From assembly GCF_006337065.1 (NCBI RefSeq), contig NZ_CP040872.1:1-64000 (forward strand): a stretch of DNA of 64,000 nt. Direction: 5' to 3'. This DNA comes from Agromyces laixinhei. GTDB lineage: Bacteria > Actinomycetota > Actinomycetes > Actinomycetales > Microbacteriaceae. Of the stretch, positions 42,130 through 50,979 are shown piece by piece. A model generated the notes under the pieces. That model saw only the letters and a list, made by a program, of their open reading frames with translations. It was not told where the DNA came from and searched no databases. The translations under genes and the position numbers were made by a program. The first letter of the stretch is position 1; every line of letters starts with the position of its first letter.

Positions 42130-43440
42130 GTGAGTCAGACGGATGACGCGGTGCAGGCCGCGAATGCCCGGCTCGTCGTTCGCACCGTGGCCGTCGATGA
42201 GACGGAGCCGTTGATCCCGCGCGCCGACCCGCGGCATCCGCTCGTCTGGATGCGCCGGGGCGAGGGCATCGTGGGGCTCGGCGAAGCCGTGCGCATCGAG
42301 ACGGGCGGGCCGAACCGCGTCGAGGACGCCGCCGCGGCCTGGGCATCGCTCGCGGCCCTCGCCGAGATCGACGACCGGGTGGGGCTCCCGGGCACGGGCC
42401 TCGTCGCGTTCGGAGCCTTCGCCTTCGCCGACGAGTCGTCTGCCACGAGCGTGCTCATCGTGCCCGAGCTCGTCATGGGCCGCCGCGACGGTCGCTCATG
42501 GGTCACCCGCATCTCGTTCGCCACCGGCGACGACGAGGCGACGGATGCCACCGGCGCCGCGGAACCCGTCGAACTCGCACTGCCCGTGCCGGCGCCGAAA
42601 CGCCAGGTGCCGCGCGTGGCATTCACCCCCGGCGCGGTGCCGCCGTTGGCATACGAAGCGGCCGTCGCCGAGGCCGTGCACCGTATCGACGCCGGTGAAG
42701 GGCCCGCCAGGCTCCAGAAGGTGGTGCTCGCCCGGCAGCTCGTCGGCGAACTGCACGAGGACGCCGGGCTGCGGGCCACGATCAACCGTCTCGCCGAGGA
42801 CTACCCCGACACCTGGGTCTTCGCGGTCGACGGCCTCATCGGCGCGAGCCCCGAGACACTCGTGCGAGTCGACCACGGCACCGTCTCGGCACGTGTGCTC
42901 GCCGGCACCGCCTCCCGCGGTGCGGGCGAGGCCTCCGACCGCGAGCGGGCGCTCGCCCTTTCCGCCTCCGAGAAAGACCTGGCGGAACATGAACTCGCCG
43001 TCGAGAGCGCAGTGAAACGGCTCGCACCGCACACCGCCCGTCTCGACCGCAGCCCCGAACCGTTCACGCTGCAGCTGCCGAACCTCTGGCACCTCGCGAC
43101 CGACCTGAAGGGCACGCTCGGCGACGGCTCGAACTCGCTCGACCTCGTGCGAGCCGTGCATCCGACCGCGGCGGTCGCCGGCACTCCGCGTCGCATCGCA
43201 CTCCCCGTGATCGCCGAGCTCGAGGGGTTCGACCGCGGCCGCTATGCCGGACCGGTGGGCTGGATCGACGGCGACGGCGACGGCGAGTGGGCGATCGCGC
43301 TGCGCTGCGCCCAGGTCGACGCCGACGGCACGGTCACGGCATATGCCGGATGCGGCATCGTGCACGACTCTGTGCCGGCCGACGAGCTCGCCGAGACCGT
43401 GATGAAGTTCCGTCCGATCGTCGAGGCGTTCGGCGGCTGA
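42130..43440 (+). CDS. menF: Isochorismate synthase MenF
   Basis: A 436-residue chorismate-using enzyme of the anthranilate synthase component I fold; it converts chorismate to isochorismate, the committed step of menaquinone synthesis. Key parts: LQKVVLARQLVG (Lys), DTWVFAVDGLIGASPETLVR, LAGTASRG, EKDLAEHELAVESAVK, HPTAAVAGTPR and YAGPVGWIDGDGDGEWAIAL ending MKFRPIVEAF. Close actinobacterial homologues are DhbC/EntC-like. GTG 42130 is leaderless with TAGGCT 6 nt upstream. Confidence 0.95.
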   Translation: MSQTDDAVQAANARLVVRTVAVDETEPLIPRADPRHPLVWMRRGEGIVGLGEAVRIETGGPNRVEDAAAAWASLAALAEIDDRVGLPGTGLVAFGAFAFADESSATSVLIVPELVMGRRDGRSWVTRISFATGDDEATDATGAAEPVELALPVPAPKRQVPRVAFTPGAVPPLAYEAAVAEAVHRIDAGEGPARLQKVVLARQLVGELHEDAGLRATINRLAEDYPDTWVFAVDGLIGASPETLVRVDHGTVSARVLAGTASRGAGEASDRERALALSASEKDLAEHELAVESAVKRLAPHTARLDRSPEPFTLQLPNLWHLATDLKGTLGDGSNSLDLVRAVHPTAAVAGTPRRIALPVIAELEGFDRGRYAGPVGWIDGDGDGEWAIALRCAQVDADGTVTAYAGCGIVHDSVPADELAETVMKFRPIVEAFGG

Positions 43441-43441
43441 G

Positions 43442-44299
43442 TCAGCTCGCCGCGAGACGCGCCTGCTGCTCGGCGACGTCGTAGTCGGCCTGCGGCCAGT
43501 CGAGCCGCATCGCCTCGAGCGCGTCGATGAGCAGGTGCTGCACGGCCAGCCGCGCGTACCACTTGCGGTCGGCGGGCACGACGAACCAGGGGGCATCCGT
43601 CGTCGCCGTGCGCTCGAACACGGTCTGGTAGGCCGCCGCGTAGTCATTCCAGAGCAGCCGCTCGTCGACGTCGCCGGGGTTGAACTTCCAGTGCTTGTCT
43701 GGGCGGACGAGTCGTTCCGTGAGTCTGGCCTTCTGCTCGTCGCGCGAGATGTGCAGCATGACCTTGATGATCGTCGTGCCGGTCGCGGCGAGCTCGGCCT
43801 CGAACTCGTTGATCGCGCCGTACCGCCGCTCGATCTCCTCGGGCGAGGCGAGCGCGCGCACCCGGCCGATCAGCACGTCCTCGTAGTGGGAGCGGTCGAA
43901 GACGCCGATCATTCCGGCACCCGGCACCTGCTTGCGGATGCGCCAGAGGAAGTCGTGCTCGAGCTCTTCGGGCGTCGGCTTCTTGAATGCCGCGAGCGCA
44001 ACGCCCTGCGGGTCGACGGACCCCATGACGTGCTTGACGATGCCGCCCTTGCCGGCGGTGTCCATCGCCTGCAGCACGAGCAGGATGCGTCGCTCGTCGC
44101 CGCCCATGCGGCTCATCGCGAAGAGCTGCTCCTGCAGATCGGCGAGGATCCCGGCGCCCTCGGCGAGCGCCGCCTGCCCCGCGTGCTTGTCGCCGTCGAA
44201 GCCGGGGTGAGCGTGCGAGTCGGTCGCCGACAGCTCGAACCCCTCGCGGACGCGCAGCAGTTCGGCTGGATCGTCGGTCCAGTACGTCTCGCGACTCAT
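43442..44299 (-). CDS. Polyphosphate kinase 2 family protein
   Basis: A 285-residue PPK2 enzyme that transfers phosphate between polyphosphate and nucleotides. Walker A LVLQAMDTAGKGGIVKHVMG, Walker B IGVFDRSHYEDVLIGRVR and lid IKVMLHISRDEQKARLTERL are present. The class I-III split and direction (ADP/GDP use or AMP phosphorylation) need alignment. It ends 2 nt from the stop of menF, in convergent orientation. ATG 44299. It stands alone between menF and menD and is not functionally linked to menaquinone as far as known. Confidence 0.93.
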   Translation of the reverse strand: MSRETYWTDDPAELLRVREGFELSATDSHAHPGFDGDKHAGQAALAEGAGILADLQEQLFAMSRMGGDERRILLVLQAMDTAGKGGIVKHVMGSVDPQGVALAAFKKPTPEELEHDFLWRIRKQVPGAGMIGVFDRSHYEDVLIGRVRALASPEEIERRYGAINEFEAELAATGTTIIKVMLHISRDEQKARLTERLVRPDKHWKFNPGDVDERLLWNDYAAAYQTVFERTATTDAPWFVVPADRKWYARLAVQHLLIDALEAMRLDWPQADYDVAEQQARLAAS

Positions 44300-44391
44300 G
44301 TCACGCCCTTCCGCGCGACCGGCGTCGCCCGAGTTCCATAGTGCCGAGCGAACGGACGCCGCGGCAAGTGTCTCGCAGAAACCGGGGCCGC

Positions 44392-46179
44392 TCAGCGCGG
44401 CAGCGGCACCTCGAGGATCGACGGCCCGTCGACTCGGGTGCCGAGTGCCTCGTCGAGTTCGCCGCGGGTCGTCGCCCTCGTGTATGCCCAGCCGTAGGCG
44501 GCGGCCAGCGCCGCCAGGTCGACCTGTTGCGGCGTGAACTGCACACGGTCGAAGGCGTCGGCCGGCGCGGATGCCGCGACCTCGAGTGAATCGAAGATGG
44601 TGCCACCGCCGTCGTTGCCGACGATGAGTTGCACGCGGGGCCGCGGCTCGCCCTCGCCGATGAGCATCGATCCGACATCGTGGAGGAGCGTGAGGTCGCC
44701 GATGAGGGCACGGGTGACGCCGGCGTGGGCGGCGGGCGCCGCATCCGTCTCGACTGCCGCTTCGCCCGGAAGCGCCGACTGACTCGCGATCGCGATGCCG
44801 ACGGCGGTCGCGACCGTGCCGTCGATGCCCGCGAGACCGCGATTGGCGTGCACGGTGATGCGGCGCCCGGGCACTGCCCGGTCGGCATCGCGAATGAGTC
44901 GCGACGCTCCGAAGACGAGCCGGTCGTGCGGCCAGGTCGTCGACCAGATCGCATCGACGAGCATACGGCGCGTGACGGGCGCCCGCATCGCGGCGAGCTG
45001 GGCCTTCATGTACTCGCGCTGAGCTTCGTAGTCCGACACGTGACCGGTCTCGTCGACGCCGTCGCGTTGCAGTGGTGCGGATGGGAGCCCGGCCTCGACG
45101 AGCATCCGGCTCGCGCGCACCCAGCGCCCGGTCCAGGCGCGCTCCTCGTCGGCCTGGGGCTGCGGCTCGGCGCGCACGGCGCGCTCGAACCGGCCGGCGC
45201 GGCGGCCCGGGTCGAACCACTCGATGCCCCACGGCGCGACGACGATCGTCTCGACGCCCTCGCGCTGCACGAGCGCCGGAACCTCGCGCGACAGCGTCGG
45301 GTGCCCGAAGACCACGACCCGCTCGATCTCGTCGCCGAAGCCCGGTTCGCGCAGCAGTTCGCGGTAGGCCACGACGAGGTTCGGCCCGAACCGGGCGCCG
45401 CTCGAGACCTCGGCGAGCAGCGGCCAGCCGCCGTCGCGGGCGAACTGCTCGGCATCGATGCCGGCACCGGCACCGGCCACGACGACGGTGCGGGGGCCGG
45501 GCCCGATGAGGGCGCCGGGGCCCTCCGAGCTGATCGGCTCGGCGAACATGGCGCCGGCCGGTGCCGAGCCGCCCGCGATCACCGCCGACAACGGCTCCCG
45601 CAACTGCAGATTGAGGTGCACAGGCCCCGGGCCGGGGTGCGACACGAGCCGTCCATCGGCGTCACGGCCGAGCGCGGCGTCGACGGCATCGCGCGCGAGG
45701 CGCGCCGCGGCATCCGCTTCACCGGCAGCCCCCTCCGGCGCTGCGACGTCACGCTCGAGGCGCACCGCGCCGGCGAAGATGCCGGGCTGCATGGTCGTCT
45801 GATTCGAGCGGATACCGCGGAGCTCAGCCGGCCGATCGGCCGAGATCACGATCAGCGGCACACCGGAGTGGTGCGCCTCGAGCACCGCGGGGTGCAGGTT
45901 CGCGACGGCCGTGCCCGAGGTCGTGATGACCGCAACCGGCCGGCCGGACTCGATCGCCAGGCCGAGGGCGAGGAACGCGGCGCCCCGTTCGTCGATGCGC
46001 ACGTGGAGGCGCACCGCGCCCGTGCGTTCGAGTTCGGCGGCAGCGAGGGCGAGTGCCTGCGAGCGGGATCCGGGTGCCACGACGAGATCGACGACGCCAT
46101 CGCGCACGAGCGCGACCAGCAGCGCCAGCGCGCTCGCGCTCGCCGGGCTCGTGGGCGTGCCGCGGCCGGGCTCAGGCAT
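44392..46179 (-). CDS. menD: SEPHCHC synthase MenD
   Basis: A 595-residue thiamine diphosphate enzyme that joins isochorismate and 2-oxoglutarate. N-terminal Pyr domain: [60 protein letters not shown] (SGTA). ThDP-binding part: [29 protein letters not shown] (GDLTxx[17 protein letters not shown]) and [15 protein letters not shown]. The ATG at 46179 overlaps the stop of the 46609 gene by 8 nt. The enzyme is needed for menaquinone in actinobacteria. Confidence 0.96.
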   Translation of the reverse strand: MPEPGRGTPTSPASASALALLVALVRDGVVDLVVAPGSRSQALALAAAELERTGAVRLHVRIDERGAAFLALGLAIESGRPVAVITTSGTAVANLHPAVLEAHHSGVPLIVISADRPAELRGIRSNQTTMQPGIFAGAVRLERDVAAPEGAAGEADAAARLARDAVDAALGRDADGRLVSHPGPGPVHLNLQLREPLSAVIAGGSAPAGAMFAEPISSEGPGALIGPGPRTVVVAGAGAGIDAEQFARDGGWPLLAEVSSGARFGPNLVVAYRELLREPGFGDEIERVVVFGHPTLSREVPALVQREGVETIVVAPWGIEWFDPGRRAGRFERAVRAEPQPQADEERAWTGRWVRASRMLVEAGLPSAPLQRDGVDETGHVSDYEAQREYMKAQLAAMRAPVTRRMLVDAIWSTTWPHDRLVFGASRLIRDADRAVPGRRITVHANRGLAGIDGTVATAVGIAIASQSALPGEAAVETDAAPAAHAGVTRALIGDLTLLHDVGSMLIGEGEPRPRVQLIVGNDGGGTIFDSLEVAASAPADAFDRVQFTPQQVDLAALAAAYGWAYTRATTRGELDEALGTRVDGPSILEVPLPR

Positions 46180-46609
46180 TCGGGCGGCCGGACGGACCGG
46201 ACTCCCCCGGTGACTCGGGGCCGTCGGGTCGCTGCCGCTCGGTGCCCGCCGTGCCTGCCGTGCCGTCGGGCTTGTCGCCGCCGTCGTCGCCGTCGAGGTC
46301 GGCCAGCTCCTGCTCGAGTCGGCGGATGCGCTCGTCTTGCTCGGCCTCGCTGCCGAGGTGCCGCAGGAACTCGGTGTCGTCGTCGGGGGCCAGGGTGCGA
46401 GTGCGACCGCCGGACATGCGGCCGGCGCGACCTCGACCGATGATGAACCAGAGCAGACCGCCGATGATCGGCACGAAGATGATGACGACGATCCACCAGC
46501 CGCGGCTCAGCCCGCGAACACGCGATCGGTCGAAGAAGGCGCAGTCGGCGACGGCGTAGATGGAGAAGACCACCGCGGCCACGATCAGCACCACGTACAA
46601 CCGCACCAT
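46172..46609 (-). CDS. PLDc_N-domain membrane protein
   Basis: A 145-residue protein with a first membrane span ([19 protein letters not shown]), the PLDc_N motif region ([20 protein letters not shown]), a second span ([20 protein letters not shown]), and then an acidic, glycine-rich tail with [24 protein letters not shown] low complexity. The family is common, with no clear biochemical role. TAGACT 6 nt before ATG 46609, so leaderless. It overlaps menD by 8 nt and is cotranscribed with it. Confidence 0.88.
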   Translation of the reverse strand: MVRLYVVLIVAAVVFSIYAVADCAFFDRSRVRGLSRGWWIVVIIFVPIIGGLLWFIIGRGRAGRMSGGRTRTLAPDDDTEFLRHLGSEAEQDERIRRLEQELADLDGDDGGDKPDGTAGTAGTERQRPDGPESPGESGPSGRPNA

Positions 46610-46681
46610 GGCCCCAGTCTAGGCGCCTGCGCGGCATCTGGGCTGTGAGTGCGCTCAGGCGCACCGACCTAGACTGGTCGG

Positions 46682-46957
46682 GTGAAATCCGTGCCCGTCT
46701 GGATCTGGTACACCGCCCTGCGGGTGCTGCTGTTCGCCGTTCCGCTCGCGGTGCTCCTCATCGTCGGCGTCAATCCGTGGGTCTCCGCGGCGGTTGCCGC
46801 ACTGTTCGGGCTGAGCGCGTCCCTCATCTTCCTGCGGCGCGCGCGCGACTCGATGTCGAGCGACCTCTACGCCGCGCGCCACCGCGAGAAGCCGCTCGTG
46901 CACGAAGACGCCGAGACCGAAGACGCCGCGATCGAACACGACGCCCGCGAGCGCTGA
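46682..46957 (+). CDS. DUF4229 membrane protein
   Basis: A 91-residue protein with two membrane spans (WIWYTALRVLLFAVPLAVLL and VSAAVAALFGLSASLIFLRR) and a DUF4229-like tail: RARDSMSSDLYAARHREKPL, then an acidic end. GTG 46682, with TAGACT 6 nt upstream, leaderless. It is divergent from the PLDc_N gene and close to menA; DUF4229 genes are often found in this actinobacterial menaquinone neighbourhood. Function unknown. Confidence 0.88.
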   Translation: MKSVPVWIWYTALRVLLFAVPLAVLLIVGVNPWVSAAVAALFGLSASLIFLRRARDSMSSDLYAARHREKPLVHEDAETEDAAIEHDARER

Positions 46958-46993
46958 TCGGCCCGCGAGCGCTGATCAGCGCGCGAACGCCGA

Positions 46994-47983
46994 TCAGAAC
47001 GCGAATGCCGCCCCGAGCCCGACGCCGTAGGCGAGTGCCGTGAGGCTCGCGAGCTGCAGGGCGATGATCAGCTCGCGCGGAGTCTTCGCCGTGATCACGA
47101 TCAGGCAGGCGGGCAGCGCCGCGAGCAGCGCGAACATGACGAGCCACGCCGGCGGGTAGAACAGCGCGAAGAAGGCGGCGATCACGAACGGCACGAGCAT
47201 GAAGACCGAGAAGAGGATGCGCCCCGCGACCGGCCCGACGAGCACGGCGAGGGTGCGCTTGCCCGCCGCCCGGTCCTGCACGACATCGCGCAGGTTGTTG
47301 GCCATGAGCACCGCGCAGGCGATGAGGCCGACGCCGGCCCCGCCGAGCCAGGCCTCGAAGTTCACGGTGAGCGCCTGCACGAACGCGGAGCCGGCCGTCG
47401 CGACGAGCCCGAAGAACACGAAGACGAAGAGCTCACCGAGGCCGTAGTAGCCGTAGGGGCGCTTGCCGCCGGTGTAGAACCACGCGGCGACGATCGCGAC
47501 CGCGCCGACCGCGAGCAGCCACCACTGCCCCGTCACGACGGTGAGCGCGAGTCCGGCGATGGCCGCGAGCGCGAAGAAGCTCAGTGCGGCGGCGAGCACC
47601 TGCCGGGGCTTCGCAGCACCCGAGCCGGTCAGGCGCGCCGGCCCGACCCGGTGGTCGTCGGTGCCGCGCACCCCGTCGGAGTAATCGTTGGCGAAGTTGA
47701 CGCCGATCTGCAGCGCGAGCGCGACGACGAGGGCGAGCAGCGCACGACCCGGATGCCACGCCCCGTCGGGGATCGCGACGACACCCGCCCCCGTGCCGAG
47801 GGCGACCGGCGCGATGGCGAGCGGCAGGGTGCGCAGGCGCGCGCCGGCGAGCCAGTCGGCGGCGGTCACGCGATCGCGCGCAGCCGGCGCAGCGCCGCGG
47901 GCGGCCTTCTCGGGGTTGCCGCTGCGGCCACGGGACTTCGCGTCGGGGCCGGGATTCGTACGTCGGGGTTTCGCTCCTGCCAC
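46994..47983 (-). CDS. menA: 1,4-dihydroxy-2-naphthoate polyprenyltransferase MenA
   Basis: A 329-residue UbiA-family membrane enzyme that attaches the polyprenyl tail to DHNA. Aspartate motifs: VNFANDYSDGVRGTDDHRVG (first NDxxD) and VLMANNLRDVVQDRAAGKRT (second). Eight or nine membrane spans follow. GTG 47983 has TAGCAT 6 nt upstream and no Shine-Dalgarno (leaderless). The basic N-terminal tail (KPRRTNPGPDAKSRGR) is cytoplasmic. It lies between DUF4229 and menE. Confidence 0.95.
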   Translation of the reverse strand: MAGAKPRRTNPGPDAKSRGRSGNPEKAARGAAPAARDRVTAADWLAGARLRTLPLAIAPVALGTGAGVVAIPDGAWHPGRALLALVVALALQIGVNFANDYSDGVRGTDDHRVGPARLTGSGAAKPRQVLAAALSFFALAAIAGLALTVVTGQWWLLAVGAVAIVAAWFYTGGKRPYGYYGLGELFVFVFFGLVATAGSAFVQALTVNFEAWLGGAGVGLIACAVLMANNLRDVVQDRAAGKRTLAVLVGPVAGRILFSVFMLVPFVIAAFFALFYPPAWLVMFALLAALPACLIVITAKTPRELIIALQLASLTALAYGVGLGAAFAF

Positions 47984-47992
47984 ACGAACATG

Positions 47993-49147
47993 CTAGTTCG
48001 CGCCGCTGTCGAGGAGCCCTTGCGAGAGGCGCCGCCGGTCGGGCTTGCCCGAGGCGAGCAGCGGCATCGAGTCGACGACCGCGATGCGCACGGGCCGTGC
48101 GGCGGGCGCGAGCCCCGAAGCATCCGTCGCCGCCCCCAGCGCTGCCAGGGTGACGGATGACGCGGCGCCTGTCACCACGACAACTGGGCGCTGACCCCAC
48201 CGGGCGTCGTCGACCGCGACGACGACGGCCTCGGCGAGGCCCGACACCGCGCGGATCGCGCGTTCGACCTCGCCGAGGACGACCTTCACTCCGCCCGAGA
48301 TGATGACGTCGTCGGCGCGTCCGTTGATGCGGAGCGAGCCGTCGGGTGCGAGTTCACCGAGGTCGCCCGTGCGATACCAGCGGTGGCCGCGTGCGTCGGT
48401 CGTGAACGCCGCCGCCGTGCGCTCGGCGTCGTCGAGGTAGCCGCTCGCGAGCATCGGGCCCGAGAGTTCGACGAGCCCGTCGACGATGCGAACGCCGACG
48501 CCGTCGAGCGGGCGGCGGTCGTAGACGCATCCGCCGGCGGTCTCGCTCGATCCGTAGGTGCGCACGATGCGCGCGCCGAGTTCGTGCGCCCGAGTGGCGA
48601 GGGCCGGGGCGAGGGCCTGCCCGCCGACGAGCAGCGCGTCGTACCCCACGAGCGCAGCGGCCACGAACGCGTCGTGCTCGGCCCGGTCGAGGATGCGCGC
48701 GAGCTGCACCGGAACGAGCGAGGTGTAGCGCGGCGTGTCGGCCGTCAGGCGAGCGGATGCCGCGGCGAACCCCTCGGGCGTGAACGGCCCGTCTTGCGGC
48801 AGCACCGGCGAGGTTCCGGCGAGGATCGATCGCACGAGCACCTGCGCGCCGGCGACATAGTGCCCCGGAAGGGCGAGCAGCCACCGACCGGGGCCGTCGA
48901 GCCGGTCGGCCGTCGCGTCGGCGCTCGCGATGAGCGCGTCGGCCGAGAGCGTCACGCGCTTCGGAGCCTCCGTCGAACCGCTCGTCTCGATGACGAGAGC
49001 GACCTCGTCATCCACTTCCGTGACGATCGGCCCGGGGCCCCCCGCGCCCGGCACCGGCCACACGGCATCGCCGCCGGCGAGTGCGTCGCTGAGGGCTGCG
49101 GTCAGCTCTGCGACATCCGCTGCCGAAACCTGCCTGAGCGGTTTCAC
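47993..49147 (-). CDS. menE: o-Succinylbenzoate-CoA ligase MenE
   Basis: A 384-residue acyl-adenylate-forming enzyme, short for the ANL family (about 450-500), which is normal for actinobacterial MenE. P-loop-like motif VIETSGSTEAPKRVTLSADA, active-site RTYGSSETAGGCVYD, WYRTGDLGELAPDGSLRING and catalytic Lys in LASGKPDRRRL are present. GTG 49147 follows AGGAG, which lies in the first unit of a 24-bp tandem repeat. It ends 10 nt upstream of the menA start. It makes OSB-CoA for MenB. Confidence 0.94.
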   Translation of the reverse strand: MKPLRQVSAADVAELTAALSDALAGGDAVWPVPGAGGPGPIVTEVDDEVALVIETSGSTEAPKRVTLSADALIASADATADRLDGPGRWLLALPGHYVAGAQVLVRSILAGTSPVLPQDGPFTPEGFAAASARLTADTPRYTSLVPVQLARILDRAEHDAFVAAALVGYDALLVGGQALAPALATRAHELGARIVRTYGSSETAGGCVYDRRPLDGVGVRIVDGLVELSGPMLASGYLDDAERTAAAFTTDARGHRWYRTGDLGELAPDGSLRINGRADDVIISGGVKVVLGEVERAIRAVSGLAEAVVVAVDDARWGQRPVVVVTGAASSVTLAALGAATDASGLAPAARPVRIAVVDSMPLLASGKPDRRRLSQGLLDSGAN

Positions 49148-49150
49148 GCC

Positions 49151-49246
49151 GTGCTCCTGTTTGTAGGACGTTCAGTGCTCCTGTTTGTAGGACGTTCAGT
49201 GCTCCTGTTTGTAGGACGTTCAGTGCTCCTGTTTGTAGGACGTTCA
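49151..49246. repeat. 24-bp tandem repeat, four identical copies
   Basis: Four perfect copies of a 24-bp unit that starts GTGCTCCTGT and ends GTAGGACGTTCA, directly upstream of menE. On the transcribed strand each unit contains AGGAGCAC, and the first supplies the menE ribosome site. There are no spacers, so it is not a CRISPR array. Confidence 0.95.
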
Positions 49247-49248
49247 GC

Positions 49249-49288
49249 GGTTGGTAGGACGATCGCGGCCTCAGGCGTCCTACCAACC
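49249..49288. repeat. Perfect 13-bp inverted repeat sharing the GTAGGACG word
   Basis: GGTTGGTAGGACG (49249-49261) and CGTCCTACCAACC (49276-49288) are exact complements around a 14-nt loop. GTAGGACG is also in each tandem unit to the left, and CGTCCTAC occurs again at 49295. The stem could terminate or attenuate transcription toward menE. Confidence 0.92.
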
Positions 49289-49352
49289 GGAGTTCGTCCT
49301 ACATGGCAGAGGTCGTCCGCGGGTGGACGCCCGCCCCGGCGCAGTCGCGGCA

Positions 49353-50303
49353 TCAGTAGTGCCACGGGTAGGGGCCCCAGTCGGGGTCGCGCTTGCCGAG
49401 GAATGCGTCGCGCCCCTCGACGGCCTCGTCGGTGCCGTAGGCGAGGCGCGTCGCCTCGCCCGCGAAGACCTGCTGGCCGACCATTCCGTCGTCGACGGCG
49501 TTGAACGCGAACTTCAGCATGCGGATCGCGGTGGGGGACTTGGTCAGGATGGTTCTGGCCATCGCGATCGCCTCGCGCTCGAGCTCGGCGTGCGCGACGA
49601 CCCGGTTCACCGCGCCCATCTCGAAGGCGCGCTCGGCCGAGTACTCCTCAGCGAGGAAGAACACCTCGCGGGCGAACTTCTGCCCGATCTGACGCGCGAA
49701 GTAGGCCGAGCCGTAGCCGGCATCGAACGACCCGACATCGGCGTCCGTCTGCTTGAAGCGCCCGTGCTCGCGCGAGGCGATCGTCAGGTCGCAGACCACG
49801 TGCAGCGAATGGCCGCCGCCCGCCGCCCAACCGGGCACGACCGCGATGACCACCTTCGGCATGAAGCGGATGAGCCGCTGCACCTCGAGGATGTGCAGGC
49901 GTCCGACGGCCGCGTGCCCGTGCGGGTCGACGGTGCCGCCTGCGCCGTCGACGATCGCCGTCTCTGCGTCGGAGTACTTGTAGCCGTCGCGCCCGCGGAT
50001 GCGCTGGTCGCCGCCTGAGCAGAACGCCCAGCCGCCGTCTTTCGCGCTCGGCCCGTTGCCGGTTAACAGCACCACTCCGATGCGCGGGTTCGTGCGCGCG
50101 TCTTCGAGGGCGCGGTACAACTCGTCGACGGTGTGCGGGCGAAAGGCGTTGCGCACCTCTGGCCGGTCGAATGCGATGCGCGCGATGCGCCCGTCGTTCG
50201 AATGGTGGTAGGTGATGTCGGTGAGCCCCGTGTCACCGGCGACAGCGGATGCCGCGTCGGTCCACTCGCTCGCATCGAACAGTTCAGACACCTCGGCGCT
50301 CAT
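49353..50303 (-). CDS. menB: 1,4-dihydroxy-2-naphthoyl-CoA synthase MenB
   Basis: A 316-residue crotonase-fold enzyme that closes the second ring of menaquinone. Features: RIAFDRPEVRNAFRPHTVDE, GWAFCSGGDQRIRGRDGYKY, VVPGWAAGGGHSLHVVCDLT (oxyanion/bicarbonate-site glycines), QTDADVGSFDAGYGSAYFAR (catalytic Asp/Tyr region) and the MenB-specific ending RDPDWGPYPWHY. ATG 50303 has TAGGCT 6 nt upstream, leaderless. It is in the same cluster as menE. Confidence 0.96.
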   Translation of the reverse strand: MSAEVSELFDASEWTDAASAVAGDTGLTDITYHHSNDGRIARIAFDRPEVRNAFRPHTVDELYRALEDARTNPRIGVVLLTGNGPSAKDGGWAFCSGGDQRIRGRDGYKYSDAETAIVDGAGGTVDPHGHAAVGRLHILEVQRLIRFMPKVVIAVVPGWAAGGGHSLHVVCDLTIASREHGRFKQTDADVGSFDAGYGSAYFARQIGQKFAREVFFLAEEYSAERAFEMGAVNRVVAHAELEREAIAMARTILTKSPTAIRMLKFAFNAVDDGMVGQQVFAGEATRLAYGTDEAVEGRDAFLGKRDPDWGPYPWHY

Positions 50304-50312
50304 GGGATCAGC

Positions 50313-50879
50313 CTATTCCGGCTGCGTCTCGGGCCCTCGATCGAGGAGCACCCGCATCGCCGTCGCGCACGACGTCGCGAGGAACACGAGGCCCGAGCCG
50401 ACGCCCGCGATGAGCTGCACGAGCGCCTCATCGTGCGAGGTGAACGCGATCACGAGTCCGATCACGCCGAGCGCCGACATCACGGCCCCGATGACGACGA
50501 GTTCACGCTGGCCGGGAATCCACCAGAGCGCGAACGCGAGGAAATGCAGGCCGACGATCAGCGCGATCCAGCCGACGTTCGCCGCGGGCTGCCACTGGTT
50601 CAGCAGCGCGAGGCCACCGAAGAGCAGCACCGCTTCGATCCCCACGATCACCAGGAACGCGGTGCGCGAGCGGGGCATGTCGCGTTCGGGCGGCTGCTGC
50701 CCGCGCCGGATCGTCGCGACGAATCCGATCAGCACCATGGCCGCGGCGATGCACGCGAGCACGCCGGCGAGCAGTTGCGCGGGTTGACCGAGGAGTCCGC
50801 CGTTGACGATCACGAACACCACCCCGAAGGATGCGCCGATCAAATGGCCCGGATAGATGCCGATCGCCCGCGAAGTCAT
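50313..50879 (-). CDS. Multi-span membrane protein of unknown function
   Basis: A 188-residue protein with about six hydrophobic segments (LIGASFGVVFVIVNGGLLG, LLAGVLACIAAAMVLIGFVA, AFLVIVGIEAVLLFGGLALL, VGWIALIVGLHFLAFALWWI, LVVIGAVMSALGVIGLVIAF, and LIAGVGSGLVFLATSCATAM). A charged loop has RRGQQPPERDMPRSR. TACCCT lies 7 nt before ATG 50879 (leaderless). It ends 10 nt before the menB start and may be cotranscribed with it. I do not recognise the family with certainty. Confidence 0.85.
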   Translation of the reverse strand: MTSRAIGIYPGHLIGASFGVVFVIVNGGLLGQPAQLLAGVLACIAAAMVLIGFVATIRRGQQPPERDMPRSRTAFLVIVGIEAVLLFGGLALLNQWQPAANVGWIALIVGLHFLAFALWWIPGQRELVVIGAVMSALGVIGLVIAFTSHDEALVQLIAGVGSGLVFLATSCATAMRVLLDRGPETQPE

Positions 50880-50979
50880 CCGGTTGAGGGTACGGCACCT
50901 GAAGTGAGATTGCACGAGATATCCACGAGATCGCGGCCCGATTGGATGTCTCGGGCCCTGTCGGTGCCACGATGGACTC

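Noticed and set aside
49151..49302. Possible CRISPR array
   Set aside because: The units are directly adjacent with no spacers and only 24 bp long; no cas genes in the window. The same holds for the repeats at 22504 and 35495.
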